Source: Meiothermus luteus
GTDB taxonomy: Bacteria; Deinococcota; Deinococci; Deinococcales; Thermaceae
Reading direction: 5' to 3'
Assembly (NCBI RefSeq): GCF_003574085.1
Contig: NZ_QWKZ01000023.1
Location: 1 to 32,761, forward strand
DNA length: 32,761 nt
Part shown: piece after piece, positions 13,510 through 21,445 of the stretch
Position numbering within the stretch: the first letter of the stretch is position 1
How the letters are laid out: every line of letters begins with the position of its first letter
Notes under the pieces: model-generated
Told to the model about the DNA's origin: nothing
Seen by the model: only the letters and a program-made list of their open reading frames with translations
Database searches by the model: none
Program-made: the position numbers and the translations under genes

Positions 13510-14804
13510 GGCTCCTCCTTGAGGCCCTCCACAAAGCCCCGCAGGGTGTAGCCCGAAACCCCCTCCACACGGGCCCACACGGTCTGGCCCACCCGGGCTG
13601 CTCCAACCAGCTCGGCCTCGTAGTAGTCCGGTGTGTGGCCGTAGGCCCTATCCCCCCGAAAGCTCTCCACCAGAACTTCCACCCGGCCCCCCAAAAGGGG
13701 GCGAACCCGCTCCTCGGCCAAGCGGCGGGCCAGCGCGGTTAGCTCCTGGTTCCGCCGCTTGCGCACCTCCACGGGTACCTGGGGCATGGAGGCCGCACGG
13801 GTCTTGGGCCTGGGGGTGTAGGTGAACACGTGCACCCGGCTGGGGCGGAGTTCCTCCAAAAAGGCCAGGGTCTCCCGGTGCTCGGCCTCGGTTTCGGTGG
13901 GAAGGCCGGCGATTACGTCGGTGGTGAGGGCAAAACCCGGCACCAGGGCATAGGCCCGCTCCACCAGGGCGCGGTAGTAGGCCTTGCTGTAACGCCGGCC
14001 CATCAATGCCAGGAGTCGGTCGGAGGCGGTCTGCAGGCTCAGGTGCAGGTGGGGGCGGACCTGCGGGGCATAGCGGTGAAGGACCTGCAGCAGCTCCTCC
14101 CCGGTGTCCTCGGGCTCAATGGAGGAAAGGCGTACTCGAGCCCCCATCTGGGCCAGCGCCTCCACCAACCCGGCGATACCGCGAGGGTGTCCTCGGTAGG
14201 AGCCCAGGCGGATCCCGGTGAGCACGATTTCCTGCACCCCAGCCGCCAGCAGGGCCTCGGCCTCCCGCAAGGCTTCCTGGTACGGGCGGTGGCGCTCCCG
14301 CCCCCGCAGGCGGGGGATAATGCAGTAAGCGCAGCCCGCGTTGCAACCATCCTGCACCTTGACAAAGGCCCGAACATAATCGTTGAGCAGGCCCCGCTCC
14401 CCTGCACCCCAGAAGGCGTTGGGGGGGGTGGTCAGGGGGTCAGCGGGCAGGCCAAAGCGCTGCAGGATAATCCCCGGCAGCTCGGCCTTGCGCCGGTTGG
14501 GGACCACCACATCGGCCCCCAGCTCGGCCACCTGTTCAGGGGCCAACTCGGCGTAACAACCGGTGACCACGATAAAGGCCTCCGGGTTGGCCCGCCGGGC
14601 CCGGCGCACCTCCTTGCGGGCATCGGCCTCGGCCCCGGTGGTAACTGCGCAGGTGTTGATGACCACCAGGTCCGCCCCGGCTTCTACCGGCACCACCTTA
14701 GGGTTCAAGGCCCCCAGAAGGCCCACCAGGGCATCCGACTCCACCTGGTTAACCTTGCAGCCGAGCGTTCTTACAGCCAGCCGAAGCCCCTCCACCAGGG
14801 GCAT
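13479..14804 (-). CDS. mtaB: tRNA (N6-threonylcarbamoyladenosine(37)-C2)-methylthiotransferase MtaB
   Basis: A radical-SAM methylthiotransferase that adds a methylthio group to t6A37 of tRNA. The N-terminal UPF0004 domain binds one [4Fe-4S] cluster through C16 (TLGCKVNQVE), C52 (NTCAVT) and C83 (VTGCYAEL). The radical-SAM cluster uses C154-x3-C158-x2-C161 (CNAGCAYC). A TRAM domain closes the protein (FRGDRAYGHTPDYYEAELVG to GYTLRGF). TLGCKVNQVE is diagnostic for MtaB over MiaB (which has TYGCQMN) and RimO. ATG 14804 gives 441 residues. An alternative TTG at 14831 would overlap the upstream stop codon as TTGA and give 450 residues; neither has a clear Shine-Dalgarno sequence. It is probably co-transcribed with the unknown gene at 14828-15283. 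Confidence 0.93.
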   Translation of the reverse strand: MPLVEGLRLAVRTLGCKVNQVESDALVGLLGALNPKVVPVEAGADLVVINTCAVTTGAEADARKEVRRARRANPEAFIVVTGCYAELAPEQVAELGADVVVPNRRKAELPGIILQRFGLPADPLTTPPNAFWGAGERGLLNDYVRAFVKVQDGCNAGCAYCIIPRLRGRERHRPYQEALREAEALLAAGVQEIVLTGIRLGSYRGHPRGIAGLVEALAQMGARVRLSSIEPEDTGEELLQVLHRYAPQVRPHLHLSLQTASDRLLALMGRRYSKAYYRALVERAYALVPGFALTTDVIAGLPTETEAEHRETLAFLEELRPSRVHVFTYTPRPKTRAASMPQVPVEVRKRRNQELTALARRLAEERVRPLLGGRVEVLVESFRGDRAYGHTPDYYEAELVGAARVGQTVWARVEGVSGYTLRGFVEGLKEEPYPPLRLSAR

Positions 14805-14827
14805 TGTGGGGGAAGCAGGGCGCGGGG

Positions 14828-15283
14828 TCAAGGGTCGGTCTCGGTGACGACCAGCGAGGCCACCTCGTCGTCGCCCTCACCGGCCCACTCCTGCCGCACC
14901 CCAGGAAGCTGAATGACCCGCGCGGCCCCCTCGGTCCCCATCTGGGAGGAAAGCGCCTGCCTTTGGATGAGGTGCTCGAGCTCAGGGGTGGCCTGCTGTA
15001 GGACCACGGGAAGGGCGAAGAGCTCAGAGGCCCGGACAGGGTAGACCGTCTCCAGGTAGTGCAAAACCTCCAGCACCTCGGTCGCGGAGACCAGGTCCCG
15101 ACCTACCGCGTTGTGAAGGGGCCTGGAGGATGCCCCCGGCTCCGAAAGATGGATCACATACAGGTCAAACCCCTCCTCGCGGCGGTGTACCCAGAGCCTT
15201 AGGAGACCCTGGGCGAGATGCATCTGGCCGGACAGCACCTGACCAGGCTCCAGGCTGTAGAGAACCTCGGCGAGCGGGCGCAT
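14828..15283 (-). CDS. Protein of unknown function upstream of mtaB (151 aa)
   Basis: A soluble 151-residue protein that I do not recognise. It opens MRPLAEVLYSLEPGQVLSGQ and has a beta-rich first half (MHLAQGLLRLWVHRREEGFDLYVIHL). The second half is helical and acidic, ending VASLVVTETDP. There are no cysteines, membrane segments or catalytic motifs. The start ATG 15283 lacks a Shine-Dalgarno sequence and follows TACCTT by 6 nt, so it may be leaderless, though that box is weak. The stop codon overlaps the alternative TTG start of mtaB, which points to co-expression and possibly a translation- or tRNA-related role. That functional link is inference only. Confidence 0.7.
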   Translation of the reverse strand: MRPLAEVLYSLEPGQVLSGQMHLAQGLLRLWVHRREEGFDLYVIHLSEPGASSRPLHNAVGRDLVSATEVLEVLHYLETVYPVRASELFALPVVLQQATPELEHLIQRQALSSQMGTEGAARVIQLPGVRQEWAGEGDDEVASLVVTETDP

Positions 15284-15363
15284 GGCCCCAAGGTAGCCGA
15301 GACCGGCAGGCCGCTGGGGTGTTTTTCTGCGTTACGCGAGGGTCCGGCGTTAATCGGGCCTGG

Positions 15364-15369
15364 TAGCAT
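15364..15369 (+). promoter_or_regulatory. -10 box of a leaderless promoter for the dehydratase gene
   Basis: TAGCAT ends 6 nt before GTG 15376. The ATG that overlaps the box is in another frame, so the GTG is the likely first codon of a leaderless message. Confidence 0.5.
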
Positions 15370-15375
15370 GGGGAG

Positions 15376-16290
15376 GTGCTCACCCTCTCCGAGGTTCTAG
15401 CCGCCGCTCAGCGGATTGCGCCCCACATCCACCGCACACCGGTGCTGACCAGCCAAGGGTTGGACGCCCTTTTGGGCAAAGCCCTCTTCTTCAAAGCCGA
15501 GCACCTACAAAAAACCGGCAGCTTCAAGGCTCGAGGAGCCCTAAACACCGCCCTACAGCTACCAACCCCCAAAGGGCTCATCACCGTCTCCTCGGGCAAC
15601 CACGCCCAAGGGGTCGCCTACGCCGCGCGGGTTCTCAGGGTGCCGGCCCTGGTGGTCATGCCGGCCGACGCCTCGGCCACCAAAAAGGCCGCCACCCGGG
15701 CCTACGGGGCTGAGGTCTATGATCAAGGGGTTACAGTGGAAAACCGCGAGGAGGTGGTCCAACGGCTGGCCCAGGAAACCGGCTACACCTTCATACACCC
15801 CTTTGACGACCTCCGGGTAATGGCCGGCCAGGGCACCTTGGCTTTGGAGCTGCTGGAACAGGCCCCCACCTTGGAAGCGGTTCTAGTCGCGGTGGGGGGT
15901 GGGGGCCTCATCTCCGGGGTGGCCACGGCGGTCAAGGCCCTGCGGCCCGAGGTGGAGGTCATCGGGGTGGAGCCTGAAACCGCCAACGACGCCCAGCAAA
16001 GCCTGCAGGCCGGTAGGCGGGTTAGCCTGCCAAAGGCCCCCAAGACCATAGCCGACGCGGTGCGCACCCTGGCGGTGGGAAGGCACACCTTCCCGGTGAT
16101 GCAACGGTATGTGGACCGCATCCTAACCGTTCCGGACGAGGTGACCCTACAGGCCCAACGCCTTGTCCTGGAAAGGCTCAAGCAGGTGGTGGAGCCCACC
16201 GCCGGGCTGGCCCTGGGACCCGTGCTCATGGGCTACCCGCTGCCCAGGCGAATAGGGGTGGTGCTCTGCGGGGGCAACTGGATGCCCTAG
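15376..16290 (+). CDS. PLP-dependent threonine/serine dehydratase
   Basis: A 304-residue fold-type II PLP enzyme that deaminates L-threonine to 2-oxobutanoate (or L-serine to pyruvate). The PLP lysine is K51 in GSFKARGA. The substrate loop SSGNHAQG is at 72-79, the phosphate-binding glycine loop GGGGLISG at 174-181. It lacks the C-terminal ACT-like regulatory domain of biosynthetic IlvA, so it resembles catabolic TdcB or a serine racemase/dehydratase and is a little shorter than the usual 320 residues. It starts with GTG 15376, leaderless after the TAGCAT box. The end is tail-to-tail with the M28 peptidase: the two stop codons share the palindrome CTAG. Confidence 0.9.
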   Translation: MLTLSEVLAAAQRIAPHIHRTPVLTSQGLDALLGKALFFKAEHLQKTGSFKARGALNTALQLPTPKGLITVSSGNHAQGVAYAARVLRVPALVVMPADASATKKAATRAYGAEVYDQGVTVENREEVVQRLAQETGYTFIHPFDDLRVMAGQGTLALELLEQAPTLEAVLVAVGGGGLISGVATAVKALRPEVEVIGVEPETANDAQQSLQAGRRVSLPKAPKTIADAVRTLAVGRHTFPVMQRYVDRILTVPDEVTLQAQRLVLERLKQVVEPTAGLALGPVLMGYPLPRRIGVVLCGGNWMP

Positions 16291-17459
16291 GGCCTCAGCG
16301 GAAGGAGCCGTTCCAACACCCCCTGCACCACCTGGGCGGTCTGGGCCAGGAGCCGGGGGTCGGCGGTGGTGTCGGTAGGGCGGTGGTAGTTGGGGTCCAG
16401 GCCCCGGAAGAAGAACAGCACCGGCACCCCCGCCTGGGCAAAGGGCACGTGGTCGCTGCCCCCGCCCGGCGCGCCGCCGCAAACCGCCTGGACGGCCCCA
16501 CAATCGGCCAGGACCCGCAGCTCGGGGCTGCCCCCTATCCCCAGGCTGCCGTTCACATCTACTCCCACCATGTCCAGGTTGAGCATCGCCCTGAGGCCGC
16601 GCACCACCTCAGGGTGGTCTTCCACGAAGCGGCGCGAGCCCCATAGGCCGTCCTCCTCGCCATCAAAAAACACAAACCAGACCGCTTCAGAAAGGGGACT
16701 AGAGGCCAAGGTGCGGGCCAGCTCGAGCACCGCCACCACCCCCGAGGCGTTGTCGTTGGCCCCAGGGCTGCCCGGCACCGAGTCGTAGTGGGCCCCCACC
16801 AGCACCCGGGGGGCGCTAGGGCTCCGCCAGGCCACCACGTTGCGCCCCCGGACCTCCTCCGAGGCGATTCGGACCTCCAGCACGGCTCGAGCCCCCGCCT
16901 GGCCCAAAAGGCCCTCCCCTTCACGCCGGCCCAGGGTCACCCCGGGGATGGGGCTCTGCCCACCAAAGGTAAAGCGGGTGCCGCTGGGCTCCTCGGTCAG
17001 CAGGACAATTGCCCTGGCCCCCCGCTCAGCCGCCAGACGGGCTTTTTCCAGGCCCGGTATGCCTCCCCGCCGCGCCACCGCGATGGCCCCCCGCAGGTCC
17101 AGTCCTGCAAAATCGGCCGCCAGCCCAGCCCCTGGCACCACCACCAAAGGCCCCTCCACCCGCCCAGCAGGGCTTCCGGCCACGCCCACCGCCGGCAGGG
17201 CCTCTCCCTCTACCCACAGACCCGTCCCCAGGTCGCGGGTGCGGCTATAGGTGAAGCTCTGGAACTCCACGCTGTACCCCGCCCTGCGTAGCTCCTCCGC
17301 CAGGTACTCCGCCGCCGCAGCGGCCGCCGGGGTCCCGGCCACCCGTGGCCCTTGGGCCAGCAGGGCCCTTAGGTCGGCCTGCATCCGCTCTAGGGAAAAG
17401 GGCTGGGCTAGGGCCAGCAAAGCCAGCCCCAGCCCCACGCCCCAAGCCAGCCTCTTCAT
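16287..17459 (-). CDS. Secreted M28-family zinc aminopeptidase with PA domain
   Basis: A 390-residue exported peptidase. The signal peptide is MKRLAWGVGLGLALLALAQP. A protease-associated (PA) insert covers about 85-200 (DLRGAIAVARRGGIPGLEKA). The di-zinc catalytic domain has H224-x-D226 (GAHYDSV), D236 (GANDNASG), E268/E269 (FDGEED), D296 (NLDMVG) and H337 (GGSDHVPF), the complete M28 ligand set. Such enzymes remove N-terminal amino acids from peptides outside the cell membrane. ATG 17459 lacks an obvious Shine-Dalgarno sequence. It lies downstream of the iron-binding protein on the same strand but is separated from it by a terminator, so it is probably independent. Cysteines C320 and C327 near the active site may form a disulfide. 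Confidence 0.92.
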   Translation of the reverse strand: MKRLAWGVGLGLALLALAQPFSLERMQADLRALLAQGPRVAGTPAAAAAAEYLAEELRRAGYSVEFQSFTYSRTRDLGTGLWVEGEALPAVGVAGSPAGRVEGPLVVVPGAGLAADFAGLDLRGAIAVARRGGIPGLEKARLAAERGARAIVLLTEEPSGTRFTFGGQSPIPGVTLGRREGEGLLGQAGARAVLEVRIASEEVRGRNVVAWRSPSAPRVLVGAHYDSVPGSPGANDNASGVVAVLELARTLASSPLSEAVWFVFFDGEEDGLWGSRRFVEDHPEVVRGLRAMLNLDMVGVDVNGSLGIGGSPELRVLADCGAVQAVCGGAPGGGSDHVPFAQAGVPVLFFFRGLDPNYHRPTDTTADPRLLAQTAQVVQGVLERLLPLRP

Positions 17460-17497
17460 AACCTAAAGCTTGCCACCCCGCGGATGAGTTTGGATGG

Positions 17498-17529
17498 AAA
17501 ACCCCGGTGCGCCGTGGCGCACCGGGGTT
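17498..17529 (-). terminator. Rho-independent terminator after the iron-binding protein gene
   Basis: The 14-bp stem AACCCCGGTGCGCC / GGCGCACCGGGGTT has a 2-nt apparent loop. On the minus strand it runs into TTTTCC. It starts 12 nt after the stop codon at 17542. Confidence 0.85.
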
Positions 17530-17541
17530 GGGGTGCCCCTC

Positions 17542-18528
17542 CTAGAGCAGCCCCGCCTCGCGCAGAAGCCTCAGGGCCGTCTCAAGGGGCAGCTTCTCAA
17601 AGTCCACCTTGGGGCTCTTGGCCACAGCCTGGTTAAGGGGCAGCAGGTTGCCGCTCAGCACCACCCCCCGGACCACGGGGTATTCAATAATCTCGCTGGC
17701 GAAGAACTGCTGGGCCTTAGGCGACAGCAGCCAGAGCAGGAAGCGGTTGGCGGCCTGAATGTTCTTGCTGGTCTTGAGGATGCCAGCCCCGGTCACCAAG
17801 GCCAGGCTGCCCGCGTCCCCATCGGCGAAGTAGTAGGTCCCAATCTGCTGGCCAGCCCGCACGAAGCGCTGGATGTAGTAGTGGTTGGTGGAACCCAGGT
17901 CAACCTCCCCCGAGCGGATGGCCTCCATCATGGCCGGGTTGGAAGGATAGGCCTTGGGTTCCAGGGCCTTCATCTCGTTGAGCCACTGGCGGGTGCGGGC
18001 CTCGCCAAACTGGACCACCATCGCCGCCACCATGTCCTGGAAGCTGCTGTAGGTAGGCGTCCAGCCGATGCGGCCTTTGTACTGGGTTAGCTTGGGCAGG
18101 TCTAGAATGCTCTTAGGCAGCTCCTCGGGCTTGACCTTGGCCGGGTTGTAGGCCAGCACCCGCAGGCGGACGGTCAGGGGCACCCACTGGCGGCTTGCGG
18201 GGACAAAGGCGGTGGCCCGCTGGGTCAGCGTATCCGAAAGGCGGAGGAAAAGGCCCCGCTCCGAGGCCGCCCCCAAGGCCCCGGCGGTGTTGGCCCAGAA
18301 GACATCGGCCGGGCTGCGGCTGCCCTCTTCCTGCAAGGCGGCCAGAATCTCTGCGTCCCGGCCATAGCGGACGTTGACTTTGATACCGGTCTCCGCCTCA
18401 AACTGCCGGACCAGGGGCTCCACCAGGGCCTGACCCCGCCCGCTGTACACGGTGAGGGTGGTTTGCTGGGCTTGAGCCAGGCTTGCTAGGGCCAGGGCCG
18501 CTCCGACCAGAACCGATTGCAGTCTCAC
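17542..18528 (-). CDS. Iron(III)-type ABC transporter periplasmic binding protein (FbpA/FutA-like)
   Basis: A 328-residue class II periplasmic binding protein with a signal peptide (MRLQSVLVGAALALASLAQA). The mature part opens with LTVYSGRGQALVEPLVRQFE, followed by GIKVNVRYGRDAEILAAL, the standard FbpA pattern. The tandem tyrosines Y217-Y218 in STNHYYIQRF correspond to the iron-binding tyrosine pair of the family. It probably captures Fe3+ in the periplasm. The start is GTG 18528, with AGGAGGT upstream. It has its own promoter (18575-18603) and terminator. No permease or ATPase gene follows, so these must lie elsewhere in the genome. Other metals or organic ligands are possible but less likely. 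Confidence 0.9.
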   Translation of the reverse strand: MRLQSVLVGAALALASLAQAQQTTLTVYSGRGQALVEPLVRQFEAETGIKVNVRYGRDAEILAALQEEGSRSPADVFWANTAGALGAASERGLFLRLSDTLTQRATAFVPASRQWVPLTVRLRVLAYNPAKVKPEELPKSILDLPKLTQYKGRIGWTPTYSSFQDMVAAMVVQFGEARTRQWLNEMKALEPKAYPSNPAMMEAIRSGEVDLGSTNHYYIQRFVRAGQQIGTYYFADGDAGSLALVTGAGILKTSKNIQAANRFLLWLLSPKAQQFFASEIIEYPVVRGVVLSGNLLPLNQAVAKSPKVDFEKLPLETALRLLREAGLL

Positions 18529-18574
18529 TTTCCACCTCCTGCAAAAATTTCAAGTCGTTGCCGACTCCAGGGTG

Positions 18575-18603
18575 AGTCTACGGGGGAGCCCGGATAATGT
18601 CAA
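18575..18603 (-). promoter_or_regulatory. Promoter of the iron-binding protein gene
   Basis: On the minus strand a perfect TTGACA -35 box (18598-18603), a 17-bp spacer and a TAGACT -10 box (18575-18580) are seen. No convincing Fur or DtxR operator palindrome was found around it. Confidence 0.8.
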
Positions 18604-18682
18604 GTATTCCAGTCGGATTTATAAACTTTTTGAGAATAGGACTTGTTTACACTTAGACCCGGGCCTTCCCAGGGGAAGCGCC

Positions 18683-19717
18683 TCACCTAAAGGTTTGCAA
18701 CGCCGCTGCGGCCTCTCGGAAGCCCGGTCGGTAGCCCAGGGCTGCCCGAAGATCGGCCCTAGCCCCCCGCAGGTCGCCCAGGGCCCCCCGGGCCCTGGCC
18801 CGCCAGTAGAGGCTCTCCTCGTGGTCTGGGGCTCGAGCCAGCACCCCGCTGGCCAAGGCCACCACCTCTGCATAACGGCCCGTCTGGTAGTAGGCCTCGT
18901 AGGGGCCGAACTGGTACCAAAGCATCCGCCAGGGCCAGCCCAGGGCCTCACCCCCCGGAGGACGGGGGTCAAGCCCCCGGTCTGGGGGCATCCGGCGGGA
19001 GCGGTCAAAGGCAAGGGCAGCCTCCTGGGGCCGTCCCAGCCGAAGCCAGGCGCTGCCTAGGTTGAACCAGGGAAAGGGGCTGGCGGGACTCCCTCGAACC
19101 TCCTGCTGGGCCCGTTCTAGGGCCAGCCGGACCTCGCGCCCAGGCCGCCCTCGCTCCCCCAAAACCGCCATCAACCGGCCTTCCCGGGACCTTGGGTAGA
19201 CCACCAGGTAGGTGCGGTTAAAAACCCGCCAGAGCCGATCCAGCCCGGCGTAGGGTAGGACGATCCGGGGCCCCAGGTAGCTATCAAAAGCGTAGAAGAC
19301 CCTCCGGGCCCGCTCGTAGCCCACCAGCAGCCGGTAGTGCCCCATCCCCCCGTGGTCAGGGGTCACGAACCAGGTCTCCACAATCACCGGAAAGCCTGCT
19401 TGGAGGAGCCGCTCGAGGAGGCCTATATCCCCTGCCATCCCCTGGTGCACCCCAAAGCCCAGACCACGGGCATAGGCGGCCATCTCCTCCGGGCTCACGT
19501 TCTTGTCGCTGGGGTTGGGCTTGAGCGCTGGGGCAATCTGGCGCTGGGTCTCAGGGCGGCCCCAGTAGCTCAGGGCCATGCCCAAGGTGGCTGGGCCGCA
19601 GTTGTTGAAGCGCTGGTACTCATGCCGGACCCCCTTCAAGAAAAGGGTCTCCTGGGCTTCGCCCAGCGGATAGTTCAGCAAGGCCCAAAGCCCCCACAAG
19701 AACCAAAAGGGCCGCAC
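18683..19717 (-). CDS. Secreted C39-like cysteine peptidase with C-terminal TPR region
   Basis: A 344-residue protein with an N-terminal hydrophobic signal (MRPFWFLWGLWALLNYPLGEA). The papain-like peptidase_C39 domain follows: the nucleophile is C40 in FNNCGPATLGMALSYWG, the histidine is H127 in GHYRLLVGYE, and D145 in AFDSYLG completes the triad. From about residue 185 to the end, tetratricopeptide-like helices follow (FPWFNLGSAWLRLGRPQEAA, YYQTGRYAEVVALASGVLA, SLYWRARARGALGDLRGARA). C39 peptidases classically cut double-glycine leaders, but stand-alone exported relatives have unknown targets. GTG 19717 lies 6 nt after a TATACT box on the minus strand, so the message is leaderless. No ABC transporter or bacteriocin gene is nearby. 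Confidence 0.82.
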   Translation of the reverse strand: MRPFWFLWGLWALLNYPLGEAQETLFLKGVRHEYQRFNNCGPATLGMALSYWGRPETQRQIAPALKPNPSDKNVSPEEMAAYARGLGFGVHQGMAGDIGLLERLLQAGFPVIVETWFVTPDHGGMGHYRLLVGYERARRVFYAFDSYLGPRIVLPYAGLDRLWRVFNRTYLVVYPRSREGRLMAVLGERGRPGREVRLALERAQQEVRGSPASPFPWFNLGSAWLRLGRPQEAALAFDRSRRMPPDRGLDPRPPGGEALGWPWRMLWYQFGPYEAYYQTGRYAEVVALASGVLARAPDHEESLYWRARARGALGDLRGARADLRAALGYRPGFREAAAALQTFR

Positions 19718-19723
19718 CCCCCT

Positions 19724-19729
19724 AGTATA
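19724..19729 (-). promoter_or_regulatory. -10 box of a leaderless promoter for the C39/TPR gene
   Basis: The minus strand reads TATACT (five of six to consensus), followed by 6 nt and GTG 19717. There is no Shine-Dalgarno sequence and no clear -35 box. Confidence 0.55.
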
Positions 19730-19743
19730 ACCGCCGGACCTAG

Positions 19744-20199
19744 CTACGGCCGAAGGCCCGCCGCCTCCGCCAGGGCCTCATCGCTGGGCCAACGGCCCGC
19801 TTTCAGCTCGCAAACCAGGTACTCGCTCATGCGGCCTAGGGCGTCGCGGACCCTGCGCCAATCCTCCAGCCCCTTCCCGCTGGGGTCGGGAAGGGAGACA
19901 TGCCGCCTTTGAGTCTGGGCAGGGTAGGCCGGGCAGTTCTCCGCCGCCGCATCGCAGACCGTGAGGACAAGGTCAAAATTCCAGTCGGGCAGCTCAAAGA
20001 GGGTCTTGGAGGTGTGGCCGGTCAGGTCTATACCGAGCTCGCCCATCACCGCAACCACCTCGGGCTTGACCCGCGTCTTCTCGGTTCCTGCCGAAAAAAT
20101 CTGGGCCGGCAGCCCCACCTGCTCCGCCCAGTGGCGCAGCCAACCCTCGGCCATCTGGCTGCGGGCCGAGTTGTGCGTGCAGAGGACCAGGATTCTCAC
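19744..20199 (-). CDS. arsC: Arsenate reductase, thioredoxin-dependent low-molecular-weight-phosphatase type
   Basis: A 151-residue reductase that converts arsenate to arsenite. The phosphatase-like P-loop is C7-THNSA-R13 (CX5R). The two further redox cysteines are C82 and C89 (VCDAAAENCP), at the spacing known for the Bacillus/Staphylococcus ArsC type that relays electrons to thioredoxin. Length is close to the roughly 140 residues usual for the family, with a longer C-terminus. The start is GTG 20199 without a Shine-Dalgarno sequence. A possible TAGTAT box at 20208-20213 overlaps the MFS stop codon, so a secondary leaderless promoter is conceivable. It is the last gene of the arsR - DUF6428 - MFS - arsC operon. 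Confidence 0.93.
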   Translation of the reverse strand: MRILVLCTHNSARSQMAEGWLRHWAEQVGLPAQIFSAGTEKTRVKPEVVAVMGELGIDLTGHTSKTLFELPDWNFDLVLTVCDAAAENCPAYPAQTQRRHVSLPDPSGKGLEDWRRVRDALGRMSEYLVCELKAGRWPSDEALAEAAGLRP

Positions 20200-20210
20200 C
20201 GGTTTAAATA

Positions 20211-21410
20211 CTACCCCCCCTTCTTCACAGCAGCGTCAGGTGGTCGGGCCAACCCCACCGCCAGGGCTGCTAGGGCTGCTAAGCCCAGCAAAAGCCAAAG
20301 TACAGGGGTATACCCACCCCAAAACCCGTGCAAAAGGCCTACTCCAAAGGGGGCCAGGGTCTGGGCAATGGCCACGAAGAAGGCCATGCTCCCGCTCAAG
20401 CGCCCGTAATGGCGGGCGCCGTAGGTCTCGGCCAGCAAAACCGGCTTAGCCAGCGAGATGACCCCGTTGGCCATCCCAAAAAAGAGGACGAAGGCCCACA
20501 GGCCCACCCCCCCGGGCAGCCCCAGCAACCCCAGCAGGCCCAGGGCGTACCCCCCCAAAAAAGCCCCGCTTAGGTAAAACGGCGAGGCCCGCTCGAGCAG
20601 CAGGGTGTAAAGGAGCCGCCCCAAAAGCTGCACCACCCCCACCGCGCCGGCCACCCCCGCCGCCAGCCAAGGGGCGTACCCCCTCTCGCCAAGCAGGGGC
20701 ACCAGGTGAGCGGTCATGGCAACGCTGGTGGCTCGAGCCAGGGCAAAGCCCAGGGTGAGCCACCAAAAGGTGGCTTGGCGCAGGGCCAGCCAGGGAGAGG
20801 GACCGACCCCTTCCTGCGGCTGCCCATGGCCCCAGGGTGGGGTGCGCAGCACCAGGGCGTGTAGAGGAACAGTCAGCAAAGCAAAAAGCAGGGCCAAGGC
20901 CTCCAACGCCCCCCGCCACCCCAAGGCCTCTACCAACCCCGTGGCCAAGGGAACAAAAAGGGTGCTGGCCAGCCCCGCCGCCAGGCTGACCGCCAGCAGG
21001 GCTCGAGCCCGCTGGCGGCGAAACCAGACCGCCAGCACCGCAAAGGCCGTTTCGTAGAGCACCGTGGCCATGGACAGGCCCAGGCCCGCCCAGACCAGGT
21101 AGAAGCCCAAAAGGCCCTCCACCTGGGCCCAGGCCCAAAGCAGCAGGGCCCCCCAAAGGGAGCCCAGGGCCATTAGGGAACGCCCCCCATACCGGTCAAA
21201 CCAACGCCCCACCGGCACCGCGGCCAGCCCCGAAACCAAGAGGGCCAGCGAGAAGGCCCCTGCGGTCTGGGCCCGGTTGAAGCCGAGCTCCTCCTCCATC
21301 GGTTGGACGAAGACGCCAAAGGCGTAGTACAGCACCCCGTAGCCCACAGTCTGGGTGACGGCCAGCGCCGCCACGATGCGCCAGCCGTAAAAGCCCCGGC
21401 CCTCATCCAT
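20211..21410 (-). CDS. MFS transporter in the ars operon
   Basis: A 399-residue major facilitator protein with about twelve membrane segments. It begins MDEGRGFYGWRIVAALAV, and the loop between helices 2 and 3 is GRWFDRYGGRSLM, the MFS A-motif. The GWRIV start and the general pattern resemble the OFA/monocarboxylate-porter branch. The frame extends upstream to 21464, but ATG 21410 fits the family N-terminus and has GAGGGCGG upstream. It lies between the DUF6428-like gene (35 bp) and arsC (11 bp) on the same strand. No Acr3 or ArsB exporter is present, so this protein may expel arsenite or an organoarsenical, as the MFS protein ArsK does elsewhere. This role is inferred from context only. Confidence 0.88.
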   Translation of the reverse strand: MDEGRGFYGWRIVAALAVTQTVGYGVLYYAFGVFVQPMEEELGFNRAQTAGAFSLALLVSGLAAVPVGRWFDRYGGRSLMALGSLWGALLLWAWAQVEGLLGFYLVWAGLGLSMATVLYETAFAVLAVWFRRQRARALLAVSLAAGLASTLFVPLATGLVEALGWRGALEALALLFALLTVPLHALVLRTPPWGHGQPQEGVGPSPWLALRQATFWWLTLGFALARATSVAMTAHLVPLLGERGYAPWLAAGVAGAVGVVQLLGRLLYTLLLERASPFYLSGAFLGGYALGLLGLLGLPGGVGLWAFVLFFGMANGVISLAKPVLLAETYGARHYGRLSGSMAFFVAIAQTLAPFGVGLLHGFWGGYTPVLWLLLGLAALAALAVGLARPPDAAVKKGG

Positions 21411-21445
21411 AGGAATACCGCCCTCAGCAGCACCCCGAAGCCCGC

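Noticed and set aside
13830-14912. Plus-strand open frame of 360 codons opposite mtaB
   Set aside because: It has no domain and a shadow-type composition. MtaB on the minus strand has all cluster cysteines.
18529-18682. Possible Fur or DtxR operator upstream of the iron-binding protein
   Set aside because: The AT-rich stretch around 18605-18655 has short symmetric bits such as TTTATAAA, but no convincing 19-bp dyad.
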